A DNA stretch of 64,000 bases, from assembly GCA_024280115.1 (NCBI GenBank), contig JAJRQT010000044.1, forward strand, positions 1 to 64,000, read 5' to 3'. Of the stretch, positions 7,926 through 16,449 are shown in pieces; position 1 is the first letter of the stretch, and each line of letters opens with the position of its first letter. Made by a program: the position numbers and the translations under genes. Origin of the DNA: Bacteroidota bacterium. GTDB taxonomy: Bacteria > Bacteroidota > Bacteroidia > Cytophagales > Cyclobacteriaceae. A model generated the notes under the pieces. That model was given only the letters and a program-made list of their open reading frames with translations. It was not told the DNA's origin and searched no databases.

Positions 7926-9058
7926 TGGGTAAACAATTACAGTATTTCAAGGAAAACGTATCTATTATCCAGGTAGTGGAGGCGTTGGGATATCAATACA
8001 ATCGCCGGAAGGGAAGGAATCCATTGCAATATGAGCACCCCAATGGCGATAAGGTCATCATCAGTAATAAGGTGAATCCATCGATGGAGGTATATTTTAC
8101 CAGGAACAATTATGATGACAAAGGGACGGTTGTAGATTTTGTCAAGAACCGGCTTTCGATGTTCAATGTCTATTATAATTCAGAATGGGAAGGTGTACTG
8201 AAGGTGTTGTCAGAATTTGCCGGTAAACCATTTGATGATAGAAGGCCAGCTACTCAAACAATTGATAAACTCGAAAAGAAACAGCAACCTTTCCGTCCTG
8301 ACGACTTTGAAATAAGCACTCCATCCATAAGAGATTTGAGCTATTTATATCATGACCGTCACCTGAATAAAGAAGCATTAAAAATTTTCCTCCCATTTAT
8401 CAGGTTGGTTCGTGATAAGGAAAGTAGTTTTAGGAATATAGGATTTACCTATACCATTCCCCGCCAGGGCGGACAGGCGGGAGAAGATAAGATCTCCGGT
8501 TTTGAGTTGGTAAACCATTTGTTTAAAGGACATGCCAAGGGAAGTCAGCGGAGAGATGCTGTCTGGTTAGCTAACCTGGCCCCGTCAAGCCAGTTGGTTA
8601 CGGACATGTATATAGGAGAATCCGCCATTGATGCCATGAGCTTTTACCAGCAATATATAGGGAAATACAACTTCGATAATTCGCTGTTTATTTCAACTGG
8701 TGGCAATGTATTGAAAAACCAGGTTGTCAATGTTCTTAAGGCATTTCCAAGAGCGAAAGTGCACACCATATTTGATAATGACTTTAGTGGACATATGTAT
8801 GATATTTATCTGGCGGGTTTAAAATCCAATAAGGAAATTGCCATTAAAAAGAATCGGAACTCTGTCCGATTTGAATTGAAAAAAGGAATCTTTGAAATTC
8901 CTATGGATCAAATCTCCCTGGCCAGGTTTGAGCGCATTACCGGAATCAGGTCTGGCATCAGATCACATAAATCCAAAGGGAAGGATTTTAATGAAATGCT
9001 GCAAAAGAGGTTTGGCGAAAAGGAGTCATTGAAATCAACAAAAACATTCAAAAGATGA
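7925..9058 (+). CDS. Toprim/DUF3991-type primase-like protein
   Basis: A 377-residue protein resembling the mobile-element primases of Bacteroidota. The N-terminal region (about residues 10-85) looks like the CHC2-like entry domain but lacks zinc-binding cysteines. The C-terminal half is a Toprim domain with Glu232 in IGESAIDAMS and Asp284-x-Asp286 in IFDNDFSG, the metal-binding residues expected for nucleotidyl transfer. It probably helps replicate transferred single-stranded DNA together with the SSB encoded downstream. An in-frame GC-rich palindromic repeat (8459-8482) inserts Arg-Gln-Gly-Gly-Gln-Ala-Gly between the two halves. The gene overlaps both neighbours by 1 and 4 bases. Confidence 0.8.
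   Translation: MGKQLQYFKENVSIIQVVEALGYQYNRRKGRNPLQYEHPNGDKVIISNKVNPSMEVYFTRNNYDDKGTVVDFVKNRLSMFNVYYNSEWEGVLKVLSEFAGKPFDDRRPATQTIDKLEKKQQPFRPDDFEISTPSIRDLSYLYHDRHLNKEALKIFLPFIRLVRDKESSFRNIGFTYTIPRQGGQAGEDKISGFELVNHLFKGHAKGSQRRDAVWLANLAPSSQLVTDMYIGESAIDAMSFYQQYIGKYNFDNSLFISTGGNVLKNQVVNVLKAFPRAKVHTIFDNDFSGHMYDIYLAGLKSNKEIAIKKNRNSVRFELKKGIFEIPMDQISLARFERITGIRSGIRSHKSKGKDFNEMLQKRFGEKESLKSTKTFKR
8459..8482. repeat. In-frame REP-like palindromic repeat
   Basis: CCCGCC (8460-8465) and GGCGGG (8476-8481) form a GC-rich inverted repeat inside the Toprim gene. It strongly resembles the element at 9913-9935 and stands out from the AT-rich gene around it. It keeps the reading frame open. Confidence 0.6.
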
Positions 9059-9513
9059 TGGACCAGGTCATAATATTAAAACCTACATTTTCATATGCTA
9101 TCCTGAGGAGTTTTGATTTAATGGTGTTTTCCTGTCTAATAATTTCAGCATCTATTTATTTTGATTTGCCTTTAGTATTGGTTGGAATCAGTATTCCGGC
9201 CTTGATAATGCTTTACCGGATCATATTTTGGCGTATGGTAAAATACGAGATAGCAACAGATCAGATAAAGTATAGTCGCGGCATATTTCAACGGCGTGTT
9301 GATTTCCTGGAGATGTTTCGTATAAAGGATTTTGATCAGCAACAATCACTGACGATGCGGATATTGGGGATCATGCATATCAGACTTATGACATCTGATA
9401 TTTCTCATCCAATGCTGGAACTGAAAGGAATTCCGGTATCAAATATTACAGATGTGATCAGGGGATTGGTAGAAAAAGCAAGAAAGGAAAACAGCGTTTA
9501 TGCCATAGATTAG
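9055..9513 (+). CDS. PH-domain membrane protein
   Basis: A 152-residue protein with two closely spaced hydrophobic helices (about residues 17-36 and 38-60). They are followed by a bacterial PH (bPH2/DUF304-like) domain with the usual pattern of a basic strand, 'YSRGIF', a helix-turn and 'ILGIMHIRLM'. Such proteins sit in the inner membrane and have no known enzymatic activity. The start overlaps the end of the Toprim gene (ATGATG over TGA), placing it in the mobile-module operon, which is an unusual neighbour for this family. Confidence 0.7.
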   Translation: MMDQVIILKPTFSYAILRSFDLMVFSCLIISASIYFDLPLVLVGISIPALIMLYRIIFWRMVKYEIATDQIKYSRGIFQRRVDFLEMFRIKDFDQQQSLTMRILGIMHIRLMTSDISHPMLELKGIPVSNITDVIRGLVEKARKENSVYAID

Positions 9514-9569
9514 AATTAATTTTGGCATGATATTGGAGGATTAAAGTATTACCAACAAATTTCAAAACC

Positions 9570-9848
9570 ATGAAAATTATCAAAGGATTCTTTGTCTTAC
9601 TAATTGTTTGGGCCATTTGTCTATTTCTTTTATTTGGCCCAGCCACCATACATCATATTGGAGTGGCATCCAGAGAGATCACTGATCTAAAAGAACTCAA
9701 TAAGTTTGAAGGGTATGTCGTGAAAAAGCTCCAGACAGATATATTTGGAAATTGGGTGATCGCCAGGAAAGGAAGAGAAACAGCAGTATTCAGGTGTGAT
9801 GATTTGATTTTTAAGAGCCTTTCGATCTCAGATCCACTCGGCAAATAA
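9570..9848 (+). CDS. Small single-pass membrane protein
   Basis: This 92-residue protein has one N-terminal transmembrane helix (about residues 5-27) and a short mixed soluble tail. The family is not recognised. It lies 56 bases after the PH-domain gene and just before a large palindromic repeat, so it probably ends the transcript. Confidence 0.5.
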   Translation: MKIIKGFFVLLIVWAICLFLLFGPATIHHIGVASREITDLKELNKFEGYVVKKLQTDIFGNWVIARKGRETAVFRCDDLIFKSLSISDPLGK

Positions 9849-9863
9849 GTACTGATTATGTAT

Positions 9864-9964
9864 CAATGTCGTTTAGTTAAACACCTATTATCCTCTCTGG
9901 AGAGGGTGAAGGCCTGCCCGCCGGATCAGGCGGGGAGAGGTAAATTCTTAACTAAACGATATTG
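9864..9964. repeat. 101-bp composite palindromic element
   Basis: Outer arms of 17 bases (9864-9880 and 9948-9964, 16 of 17 complementary; core TCGTTTAGTTAA with TTAACTAAACGA) enclose an inner GC-rich hairpin (CCCGCC 9917-9922, GGCGGG 9929-9934) and CTCTCT/AGAGAGG-like stretches. The layout resembles a small MITE or REP-type unit. No transposase is nearby. Confidence 0.6.
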
Positions 9965-10236
9965 TATCCTGTATTCACATACAATTCAATGAATTCAACC
10001 ATTTCATAACAAACATATTGAAGCCATTTATTTTCAGATGGATGTGATCTTCCATTGGAATAGAAGAGTCCCAATGGAGAGGTCAATTGTATTTACTGAT
10101 ATTGAATTTTGTCATGGAAAGATTTCAGCAGTGAATACCCTTCCACTTTTTTCGTTTTCCAGAAAACCAAATTTCTATCCAAAGGAAGATTCTTTGCTAA
10201 TAACGTCAGGTTCATTTAAAAAATCTCCATCCCCGA

Positions 10237-10254
10237 CCCCCGACAAATCGGGGG
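10237..10254. repeat. GC-rich hairpin repeat
   Basis: CCCCCGA (10237-10243) and TCGGGGG (10248-10254) form a perfect 7-bp stem with a CAAA loop. It has the look of the dispersed GC-rich palindromes seen in Bacteroidota genomes and lies in the leader region before ssb. A weak open frame over it (10038-10259) is not accepted as a gene. Confidence 0.5.
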
Positions 10255-10364
10255 GATAGTATTTTTCATCGGTGCGAGCACCGCCATTTCCACCTTCCTT
10301 AAATGATCTTCGAACCTATTTCCGGGGACATAAATTTTATTTTCAACTTAAAAACGTAAAAATC

Positions 10365-10697
10365 ATGGAAGCTAAAGTATTCACAAGCGGAAATCTCGGA
10401 AACGATGCCAAAGTAATCAACTTCGAAAATGGAAATGCAGTAATCACCTTCTCCATTGCCACTAACAACTATTTTACCAATAGAGATGGTGAACAAATCC
10501 AGCTTACTACCTGGCATGATTGTAAGAAGTTTGTAAAGAATGTCAATGAGAAATTCATCGAGAAGCTTACTAAAGGAGCAACCGTCACCATCCTGGGCAC
10601 GCTCAGCTATGATGAATTTGAAAAAGAGGTCACCAAGACCAAATCTGTCAAAATCAGAAAGGCTTACATAGATGTAAAAGTCATTGAGATCTTGTAA
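10365..10697 (+). CDS. ssb: Single-stranded DNA-binding protein (short form)
   Basis: The ATG at 10365 starts the OB-fold SSB at MEAKVFTSGNLGNDAKV; upstream codons in the open frame are intergenic. The 110-residue protein shows the SSB order: an N-terminal strand, 'AVITFSIATNN', a 'TTWHDCKKF' strand and 'LTKGATVTILGTLSYDEF'. It has no acidic C-terminal tail of the DnaB/partner-binding type, as is common for SSBs of Bacteroidota mobile elements. It probably protects transferred ssDNA together with the Toprim protein. A strong terminator follows. A frameshifted relic of a related ssb 3' end lies at about 30015-30117. Confidence 0.85.
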   Translation: MEAKVFTSGNLGNDAKVINFENGNAVITFSIATNNYFTNRDGEQIQLTTWHDCKKFVKNVNEKFIEKLTKGATVTILGTLSYDEFEKEVTKTKSVKIRKAYIDVKVIEIL

Positions 10698-10718
10698 GTA
10701 ATTACAAACCTCATTCTA

Positions 10719-10747
10719 AAAAGGAGACTTCGGTTTCCTTTTTTTAT
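10719..10747 (+). terminator. Intrinsic terminator after ssb
   Basis: AAGGAGAC (10721-10728), a TTCG tetraloop and GTTTCCTT (10733-10740) form an 8-bp stem with one G-U pair, followed directly by a run of T. It lies 24 bases after the ssb stop codon. Confidence 0.85.
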
Positions 10748-11385
10748 CTTTTCTTTTGGGGGAGTTTTAAAAGAAAAAACCAGACACAATATCTGGCTTT
10801 CAAATTATTATCTAAGAGTTGTTAGGTAATCTAACGAGATAAAGGTAACAATTCATTCGTTGGAAGACAATCAAAATCTTTTTCTATCGAATTAATACCT
10901 GTCTTTTCATTGCTCAGATTAAGTTATTCGTTTAAGTGAAACCAATACGATTTTTCCATTCGGTTCCTCACTCCAAAATCATATCCGTTTCACTTAAAGG
11001 TCTTGAAAACTTTGAATAAAAACCCTTTGCGCTGGCTGTGCTGTTTTTATCCAAAGATTTCGCTTTGAGATGACACCTTGGAAATCCATGTACTTTTACA
11101 ATCAACTATTAACCCGATTTATTCACCGGAATTTAGAACATTGATAAAAAACAATCTGTATATGATTGGAACCCAGGCAAATAAACATCGGGTTAACCCC
11201 GATCATTGCTTTTATTTACTCCCCAAATTTGAGGAAGGTTGATTAGCTGTTTTTTTATTAAAATTCAGTGTTGTGGAGAATAAAAGCAATTATCGGCTCG
11301 TAGAGCGAAAAATTATGAATTTTTCGGGTTAATACCATTCATGAATAGTAACGAGAACAAAAGAACTTTTATAGAATAGTTCTTG
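10748..11385. other. Non-coding border of the RHS cluster
   Basis: No gene is visible. The stretch holds the first copy of the 66-bp direct repeat, a GTGAAAC/GTTTCAC inverted pair just before it, and a hairpin ATCGGG/CCCGAT at 11187-11203 flanked by AATAAA and TTTATT. Confidence 0.5.
11001..11066. repeat. 66-bp direct repeat, left copy
   Basis: Identical over 66 bases to 28938-29003. The bases just upstream of both copies also share pieces (AAGTGAAACCAA and ATCCGTTTCAC) with divergent filler between them. Together the copies bracket the minus-strand RHS/fibre cluster. Confidence 0.8.
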
Positions 11386-11578
11386 CTAAAAATGTATATC
11401 CTTCAACTTAAACTCCCCCAGCTGAAAACCGAACTTAATATTCCACGCTTTGGGGTTGGGGCTTGATGCGGTGTGTAAAAAATCGTAGGTGAAGATGATC
11501 TGGCCTTTCAAGGCTTTGGAGAAGTTCATTTGCTTTCCGATGCCCATAGGCAATCCGTTGTTCCATAATTGGGATATT
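11386..11578 (-). pseudogene. 3' remnant of a coiled-coil/beta-barrel gene
   Basis: The reverse strand encodes about 60 residues ending GEFKLKDIHF and a TAG stop at 11386-11388. By eye it is roughly 90% identical in DNA to the last ~150 bases of the gene at 13812-15311 (which ends GEFKLKDVRF). The similarity fades upstream of about 11540, and nothing of the N-terminal part is present. This is the severed end of a second copy, left just downstream of two LamG genes. Confidence 0.8.
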
Positions 11579-11586
11579 GATTTATA

Positions 11587-12678
11587 TCATTCAGTTTTGA
11601 CTCCCTCTAATACTTCAACCCTATTCTTTAAAAATTCGATATCCTTGCTTTGTTCTATCAGATACAAAGTCAACTCCTCTACCTTTTGAAGTAATTTGAG
11701 GTTCAATTCTTTAAGATTAATACCATTTGCTTCCATTTCATTTGCTGATGGAATTTCTGGGAGATGCTTATTGGCTTCAATATACTTTTCTGTTTCTTCC
11801 AAAGCAGATAAATTATAGTCTTCATCAAAAACAAAATCCGGTGCAGGAAAACCATTGAGATCGACTTTTACTTCTTTAGTGTGGATGGTACCGTTTACTG
11901 TAAGTTTTGAGTCTGGTGTATCGGTGCCTATACCTACGTTTTCTCCAACACAATAAATGCTTTCGCATAATAGGGAGGACGAAGGAAAGAAGTTGCCTAA
12001 ATATAATGCCTGGATTTCTTCTTCATTTAAAACTCTATCAAACATGGCAATATCATCCATTTCGCCTTTGAAAAATCTTTGCAAATAATTTGATGCATCC
12101 ACTCCTATCCCTATTTCATTTACACCATTTAATAAACCATTTCCGCCATTCTGAATCTGCATCTCCGATCCATTAACAAAGGTTTTTAATGTATCTCCAT
12201 TGTAGGTCATAACAATGTGTTGCCATTCTCCACTAATTGCACTATTATCATCAACCGAGGTTGCGATGAGATTAGTTTCAGAATCTCCAATAACAGCCCT
12301 CCACGACTTCCCTCCATTACCAACATCCATATAAAGAATAAACTCACGGGTATTGCCCCATTTTCCAACTAATGTATAATCTACATTTAAGTCTTCAAGT
12401 TTTGCCCAAACGGATATAGAAATTTGATTGCTAAAGAGTAAATCTCCAATTCCAATATAATCATCTTCTCCATCGAATTTATAGGCGCTATTAGGATTTC
12501 CAAATCGGTCGATTGTAAGTATTGCACCGTTTACAACCCCATCATTCCCATTCCCACTCTCATCATTGGCATTACCATTGAATGGCCAGTAACCAACTAA
12601 GCCATCGGTAGAAATTTGAGCGAAGAGTCCAGTGGATAGATAAAAAATGAAAGTTATTAATAATAAAAATGTTTTCAT
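11587..12678 (-). CDS. LamG-domain fibre-like secreted protein (copy 2)
   Basis: The start at 12678 (MKTFLLLITF, signal peptide ending LFAQ) is preferred over an upstream TTG. The 363-residue protein has a LamG/concanavalin-like domain (about residues 30-225: 'GLVGYWPFNGNANDESG' through 'DDIAMFDRVLNEEEIQALY'), then 'VGIGTDTPDSKLTVNGTI'. It ends in the C-terminal module shared by five proteins here (FVF, NKHLPEIPSA, LLQKVEELTLYLIEQ) and a short coiled coil. LamG domains usually bind glycans or proteins, so a cell-surface adhesin is likely. It is a tandem duplicate of the next gene upstream, one base apart. No T9SS sorting domain is seen. Confidence 0.75.
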   Translation of the reverse strand: MKTFLLLITFIFYLSTGLFAQISTDGLVGYWPFNGNANDESGNGNDGVVNGAILTIDRFGNPNSAYKFDGEDDYIGIGDLLFSNQISISVWAKLEDLNVDYTLVGKWGNTREFILYMDVGNGGKSWRAVIGDSETNLIATSVDDNSAISGEWQHIVMTYNGDTLKTFVNGSEMQIQNGGNGLLNGVNEIGIGVDASNYLQRFFKGEMDDIAMFDRVLNEEEIQALYLGNFFPSSSLLCESIYCVGENVGIGTDTPDSKLTVNGTIHTKEVKVDLNGFPAPDFVFDEDYNLSALEETEKYIEANKHLPEIPSANEMEANGINLKELNLKLLQKVEELTLYLIEQSKDIEFLKNRVEVLEGVKTE

Positions 12679-12679
12679 G

Positions 12680-13768
12680 TTATTCAATATTTGCTGTTTC
12701 TATTTCATTTATAGTATTTTTTAATTTCTCAATTTCCTCATTCTGGTTTCTTGATATCAGGAATAATTGTTGAAGGCTTTTGTTCTGTTCTATCATGTAT
12801 AAGGTCATCTCCTCTATTTTTTGAAGAAGTTTCAGGTTCATTTCTTTTACATTTATTCCATTTGCCGCCATTTCCTTTGCTGTGGGTATATCAGGTAGGT
12901 GTTTGTTCACTTGAATATAGCCTTCAATTTCCTTTAGTGTTGGTAGTTTATAGTTCTCTTCAAAAACAAAATCTGGTGCAGGAAAACCATTAAGATCTAC
13001 TTTCACTTCTTTAGTATGGATAGTACCATTAACTGTAAGTTTTGAGTCTGGAGTATTGGTGCCAATTCCTACGTTTTCACCGACGCAATACAAAGTTTCA
13101 CAAAGCTGAGATACAGGTATATTTTCAGAATAAATGGCTTGAATTTCAGCTTCCGATAATGCTCTATTGAATACCATTAAATCATCAATTTTACCATTGA
13201 AAAAGTGTGACAATCCGAGATTCCTATCTCCAATTCGTCGGGTTATGTTACTATTGAATGGATTAGTTATTTCTATTGTATTTGTTGTAATAAAATCTAT
13301 GTAACCAGTTAAATTGCTTCCATCATATACAAAAACTATATGATGCCAGGCTACATTTTCACTAAAATTATATGTTGAAATGGCGGTGGTATAAACTACT
13401 AACTCATTATTTCTTATCCCTAACAATTCCGAGCCTGAATCCCCCTGTAAAACTGTCATAATATTGTAGTATGGTGATTCGGAAGGGATTGGAACATTTG
13501 GATTTATCCAGACAGATATTGTCCATTGATTAAAGCCAATATTATTTGAGATTTGTATATAGTCATTTCCATCAAAACTATATGCACTATTTGGATTCCC
13601 CATTCGATCTTTGACCAAAGTTACACCATAAATAGCCCCATCATTCCCACTCCCACTCTCATCATTGGCATTGCCGTTGAAGGGCCAGTAACCTACTAAT
13701 CCATCTGTTATTGGTTGTGCAAAACTTAATGTTGGCAGTAATAATATAAGAGTAATTATTTTTTTCAT
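12680..13768 (-). CDS. LamG-domain fibre-like secreted protein (copy 1)
   Basis: The start at 13768 gives a clean signal peptide (MKKIITLILLLPTLSFAQ); the longer frame begins upstream without one. The 362-residue protein repeats the plan of its downstream neighbour: LamG domain with the same 'GLVGYWPFNGNANDESG' entry, VGIGTNTPDSKLTVNGTI, then the shared C-terminal module (NKHLPDIPTA, LLQKIEEMTLYMIEQ) and a longer coiled coil. The two C-terminal halves are close to identical while the LamG halves differ strongly, as expected if the domain facing the environment diversifies and the stalk is conserved. Confidence 0.75.
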   Translation of the reverse strand: MKKIITLILLLPTLSFAQPITDGLVGYWPFNGNANDESGSGNDGAIYGVTLVKDRMGNPNSAYSFDGNDYIQISNNIGFNQWTISVWINPNVPIPSESPYYNIMTVLQGDSGSELLGIRNNELVVYTTAISTYNFSENVAWHHIVFVYDGSNLTGYIDFITTNTIEITNPFNSNITRRIGDRNLGLSHFFNGKIDDLMVFNRALSEAEIQAIYSENIPVSQLCETLYCVGENVGIGTNTPDSKLTVNGTIHTKEVKVDLNGFPAPDFVFEENYKLPTLKEIEGYIQVNKHLPDIPTAKEMAANGINVKEMNLKLLQKIEEMTLYMIEQNKSLQQLFLISRNQNEEIEKLKNTINEIETANIE

Positions 13769-13811
13769 GATGTCCAAAATTTGATTATTACCTGATTCAA
13801 TAAATGTGTTC

Positions 13812-15311
13812 TTAAAACCGCACATCCTTCAACTTAAACTCCCCCAACTGAAAACCAAACTTAATATTCCATGCTTTGGGGTTGGGGCTTGCGGCGGTGT
13901 GTAGAAAATCGTAAGTGAAAATGATCTGGCCTTTCAGTGCTTTGGAGAAACTCATTTGCTTGCCGATGCCCAGTAGGAGGCCTTCGTCCCAGGAACGGGC
14001 GGGTAGGTCGGTGGCAGGGTTGGGGTTGGTGATTGGCGTGCTTAGATATTGGAACTCGCTATGGGCGAAAAAGCCTTTCCAGATTTTGTGCTGTACGATG
14101 GCGCTGACGCCATACACATCTGTCGTGGTATTAACCGCTACAGTGGCATTATTCTCAATACCCAGACTCGCACGGTAGGTGCCAGATATGCCGGCGGAGA
14201 ACAATTTATTAAACCTGTACATTAAATTTGGCGACAGGTCCACGCTAATGGGGTTGGTGCGCTGGATTTGAAAACCTAAGCCAAAGACCAGTCTTTTTTT
14301 CAAAGGTTCATCTTTTAGGGAAGTCGCCTTGACTGCCGTGCTGAGGTCTCTGGAGTCGGGCACATAGGAGTATTTCTTTTTGAGCTTGCTCATCATACCC
14401 TGGGCTTGGGAGAGTTTATCCTGATGATTAGCAAAGTAATCGGTGGCTTTTTTTATGGCGACTTCTTTCGCTTCTGCTTTCATAGCCTGTGCATCCTGAT
14501 AACGTTTGAGGTCTGCCAGCATGCTTTCTGGCAACTCCTTCATCGTTGCCAGTTCTTTTGTTTCATTATTGAGGGTTTGGAACTCGGACATCTGCGCAGC
14601 TTTGCTATCTATCGCCTGATCGATGTTGGATGGGTCTTTGATGAGTTCTGTGTATTCCCCAACTTCATCGGGTACTTGATAGTCCGGTAACTCGGACTTG
14701 ATCCAGTCGGTGTTTTTTAGGTTTCCAAGTTGCTCGTCTACCATGGATTTTAGACCATTATTCGGCAAAGATACCTGGTCTATACCCAACTTATCAATTT
14801 TCAGATCCTGCATTCCGGGCAAGGAAAGTTTCTCTAATTCTGGGATTTGCAGCTTCTCTGAAAAATCAGTATCCGGCACGGAAGCACCGTACTTGCTGAG
14901 CTTATCCAACTGAAATTTATTAGACAATACATTTTGCAAGGAATCAATTCTCCTTGTGATCCTTTCTGTCTTCTCCGTGACATTGGATAGTTGTTGATTT
15001 CCTTTGGTTTGGATTTCATTCAGCCTTTGCTGCAAGGAGTCTATTTTGCTTTGGACTTTTCCTTCGATTACTGAGGACAGATTGTTTAGGCTGTCTGTGG
15101 TGGTTTGTAGTAGATTTGCCGATTTGTTGGATAAAGAATCAATCCTGGTAAAAACATTATTCTGTAGCTGTTCTCCTTTTTCTTTGACATATTGGATATC
15201 TGTTGCTACTCCGCTTTGGGCAGGCTCGGTAGTTTCTGCCTGCTGGGCGTGTACCTGACAGAAACCCACAACCAATATGAAAACCAATACATACTTCACC
15301 TTACTATACAT
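13812..15311 (-). CDS. Coiled-coil outer-membrane beta-barrel-like protein
   Basis: This 499-residue protein has a signal peptide ending VHAQ. A long heptad-rich segment follows (about residues 30-130, many Leu, Gln and Ser), then a helical middle. From about residue 335 a stretch of alternating hydrophobic strands (LVFGLGFQIQ, LSPNLMYRF, AGISGTYR) ends in a C-terminal aromatic (DVRF), as outer-membrane barrels do. A periplasm-spanning or surface coiled coil anchored by a small barrel fits this plan. It is encoded between the RHS gene block and the LamG fibre genes, so it may anchor or export them; that is inference. A second, truncated copy of its 3' end lies at 11386-11578. Confidence 0.6.
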   Translation of the reverse strand: MYSKVKYVLVFILVVGFCQVHAQQAETTEPAQSGVATDIQYVKEKGEQLQNNVFTRIDSLSNKSANLLQTTTDSLNNLSSVIEGKVQSKIDSLQQRLNEIQTKGNQQLSNVTEKTERITRRIDSLQNVLSNKFQLDKLSKYGASVPDTDFSEKLQIPELEKLSLPGMQDLKIDKLGIDQVSLPNNGLKSMVDEQLGNLKNTDWIKSELPDYQVPDEVGEYTELIKDPSNIDQAIDSKAAQMSEFQTLNNETKELATMKELPESMLADLKRYQDAQAMKAEAKEVAIKKATDYFANHQDKLSQAQGMMSKLKKKYSYVPDSRDLSTAVKATSLKDEPLKKRLVFGLGFQIQRTNPISVDLSPNLMYRFNKLFSAGISGTYRASLGIENNATVAVNTTTDVYGVSAIVQHKIWKGFFAHSEFQYLSTPITNPNPATDLPARSWDEGLLLGIGKQMSFSKALKGQIIFTYDFLHTAASPNPKAWNIKFGFQLGEFKLKDVRF

Positions 15312-15423
15312 CCTTTCTTCTAAAAAAAATCATGTTAATCCCATAACCATAAAAATCATAGTGCAGACAATTATTTCAAAAAAAATCTTTTCCGTTTGTA
15401 GTCGCTGACTTCTTTTGCTTCAT

Positions 15424-15975
15424 TTATAATGTGAGTTCTTGGATTTTATTAACCCAATCTATGTCTTCTGATGCAATAGAGGGTACAACGAAAATAATAA
15501 CCACATCATTAAATAATATCTTTGATTGAAATTGATAATCATCGTTCTCTGATGCAGCACTTTTATCCTTTTTAGGGAAGGAAAATAAAAATTCATTTTC
15601 ATCCGAACCCTGCTTGAAATAATCTGATGCTAATAATTTTGATCTGACAGCATCAGGGAATTTGGATCCTTTATCAAAGTGGTAGTGTGAAACGCTCACT
15701 CCTTTGTTAAAGTGAATCATAATTTTTAAAACCTCCCTTTGATTGTCATCAAGATATTTGAAGAAAAAAGGATCATTTTTATTATTAGAAGCATTATTTG
15801 CCTCAAATCCCCTTAGTTGTAAATAATTCTTTATCTCTTGCAACTCATCTTTTTTTAATAAATGGGACAAAGTCAAGCCATCCTTTATTAGCTTATTTGC
15901 ATCTGGATAGGCCGCATTAACAAAGAATGAAATATGTAAAAACATCAATAATAAAACTCTCTTGATAAACATCAT
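15424..15975 (-). CDS. Secreted protein of unknown family (183 aa)
   Basis: A signal peptide (hydrophobic to about residue 20, ending VNAA) precedes a 160-residue mature domain with helices first and beta strands last. I recognise no family. It is the second small gene after the RHS gene on the same strand, the place where immunity or accessory genes of RHS toxins are often found, but a secreted immunity protein would imply a periplasmic or surface target. Low GC, like the RHS 3' end. Function unassigned. Confidence 0.5.
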   Translation of the reverse strand: MMFIKRVLLLMFLHISFFVNAAYPDANKLIKDGLTLSHLLKKDELQEIKNYLQLRGFEANNASNNKNDPFFFKYLDDNQREVLKIMIHFNKGVSVSHYHFDKGSKFPDAVRSKLLASDYFKQGSDENEFLFSFPKKDKSAASENDDYQFQSKILFNDVVIIFVVPSIASEDIDWVNKIQELTL

Positions 15976-16002
15976 TCTCCTATTTAGTACATTATTAATT
16001 TA

Positions 16003-16449
16003 TCAATCACCATAATATATATCACCTTTAAAGTATTTAAGAATATACTGTGGTTTCACTATCCCGATAACCAAAATAATCGTAAATATTATTCCAAAAC
16101 CAGCACCTATTAGCACTTTTTTTAACAAGCCATCTATCGTCAACTCAAAGACTTCCGGATTATATTTATTAACAATAACCTCTAATGAGTCATTTATATC
16201 GTAACCTTCTCCTTGGAAGATATTTATCATAGTGTCATTATTTATCACATAAAGTATACTAAAATCATATAAATTATGCGATATAGGATCTTTATTTTTA
16301 TCAATAATCACCCCTTTTATTAAAATGCCATCATTTTTAATATTTATATACTTCACCAATAAATAAAGTGTTGATACTAAAATGGAAGCAGATAAAAGTA
16401 CTGTTACAAAATAAAAGCCAACGATTCTTGTTTTATCACTTACTTTCAT
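16003..16449 (-). CDS. DUF3592-like membrane protein, possible RHS partner
   Basis: 148 residues with a transmembrane helix at each end (about 10-33 and 110-131). The middle extracytoplasmic domain follows the DUF3592 plan: 'ILIKGVIIDKN', a strand pair, 'DINDSLEVIVNKYNPEVFEL'. Its ATG directly follows the stop codon of the RHS gene with no spacing, so the two are translationally linked. In RHS loci the gene immediately 3' of the RHS gene is often the immunity protein, and small membrane proteins of this type are plausible for toxins acting at the membrane. This is inference; DUF3592 proteins also occur without toxins. Confidence 0.55.
   Translation of the reverse strand: MKVSDKTRIVGFYFVTVLLSASILVSTLYLLVKYINIKNDGILIKGVIIDKNKDPISHNLYDFSILYVINNDTMINIFQGEGYDINDSLEVIVNKYNPEVFELTIDGLLKKVLIGAGFGIIFTIILVIGIVKPQYILKYFKGDIYYGD

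Noticed and set aside
10038-10259. 73-codon open frame
   Set aside because: It ends inside a GC-rich hairpin repeat and has no protein-like pattern.
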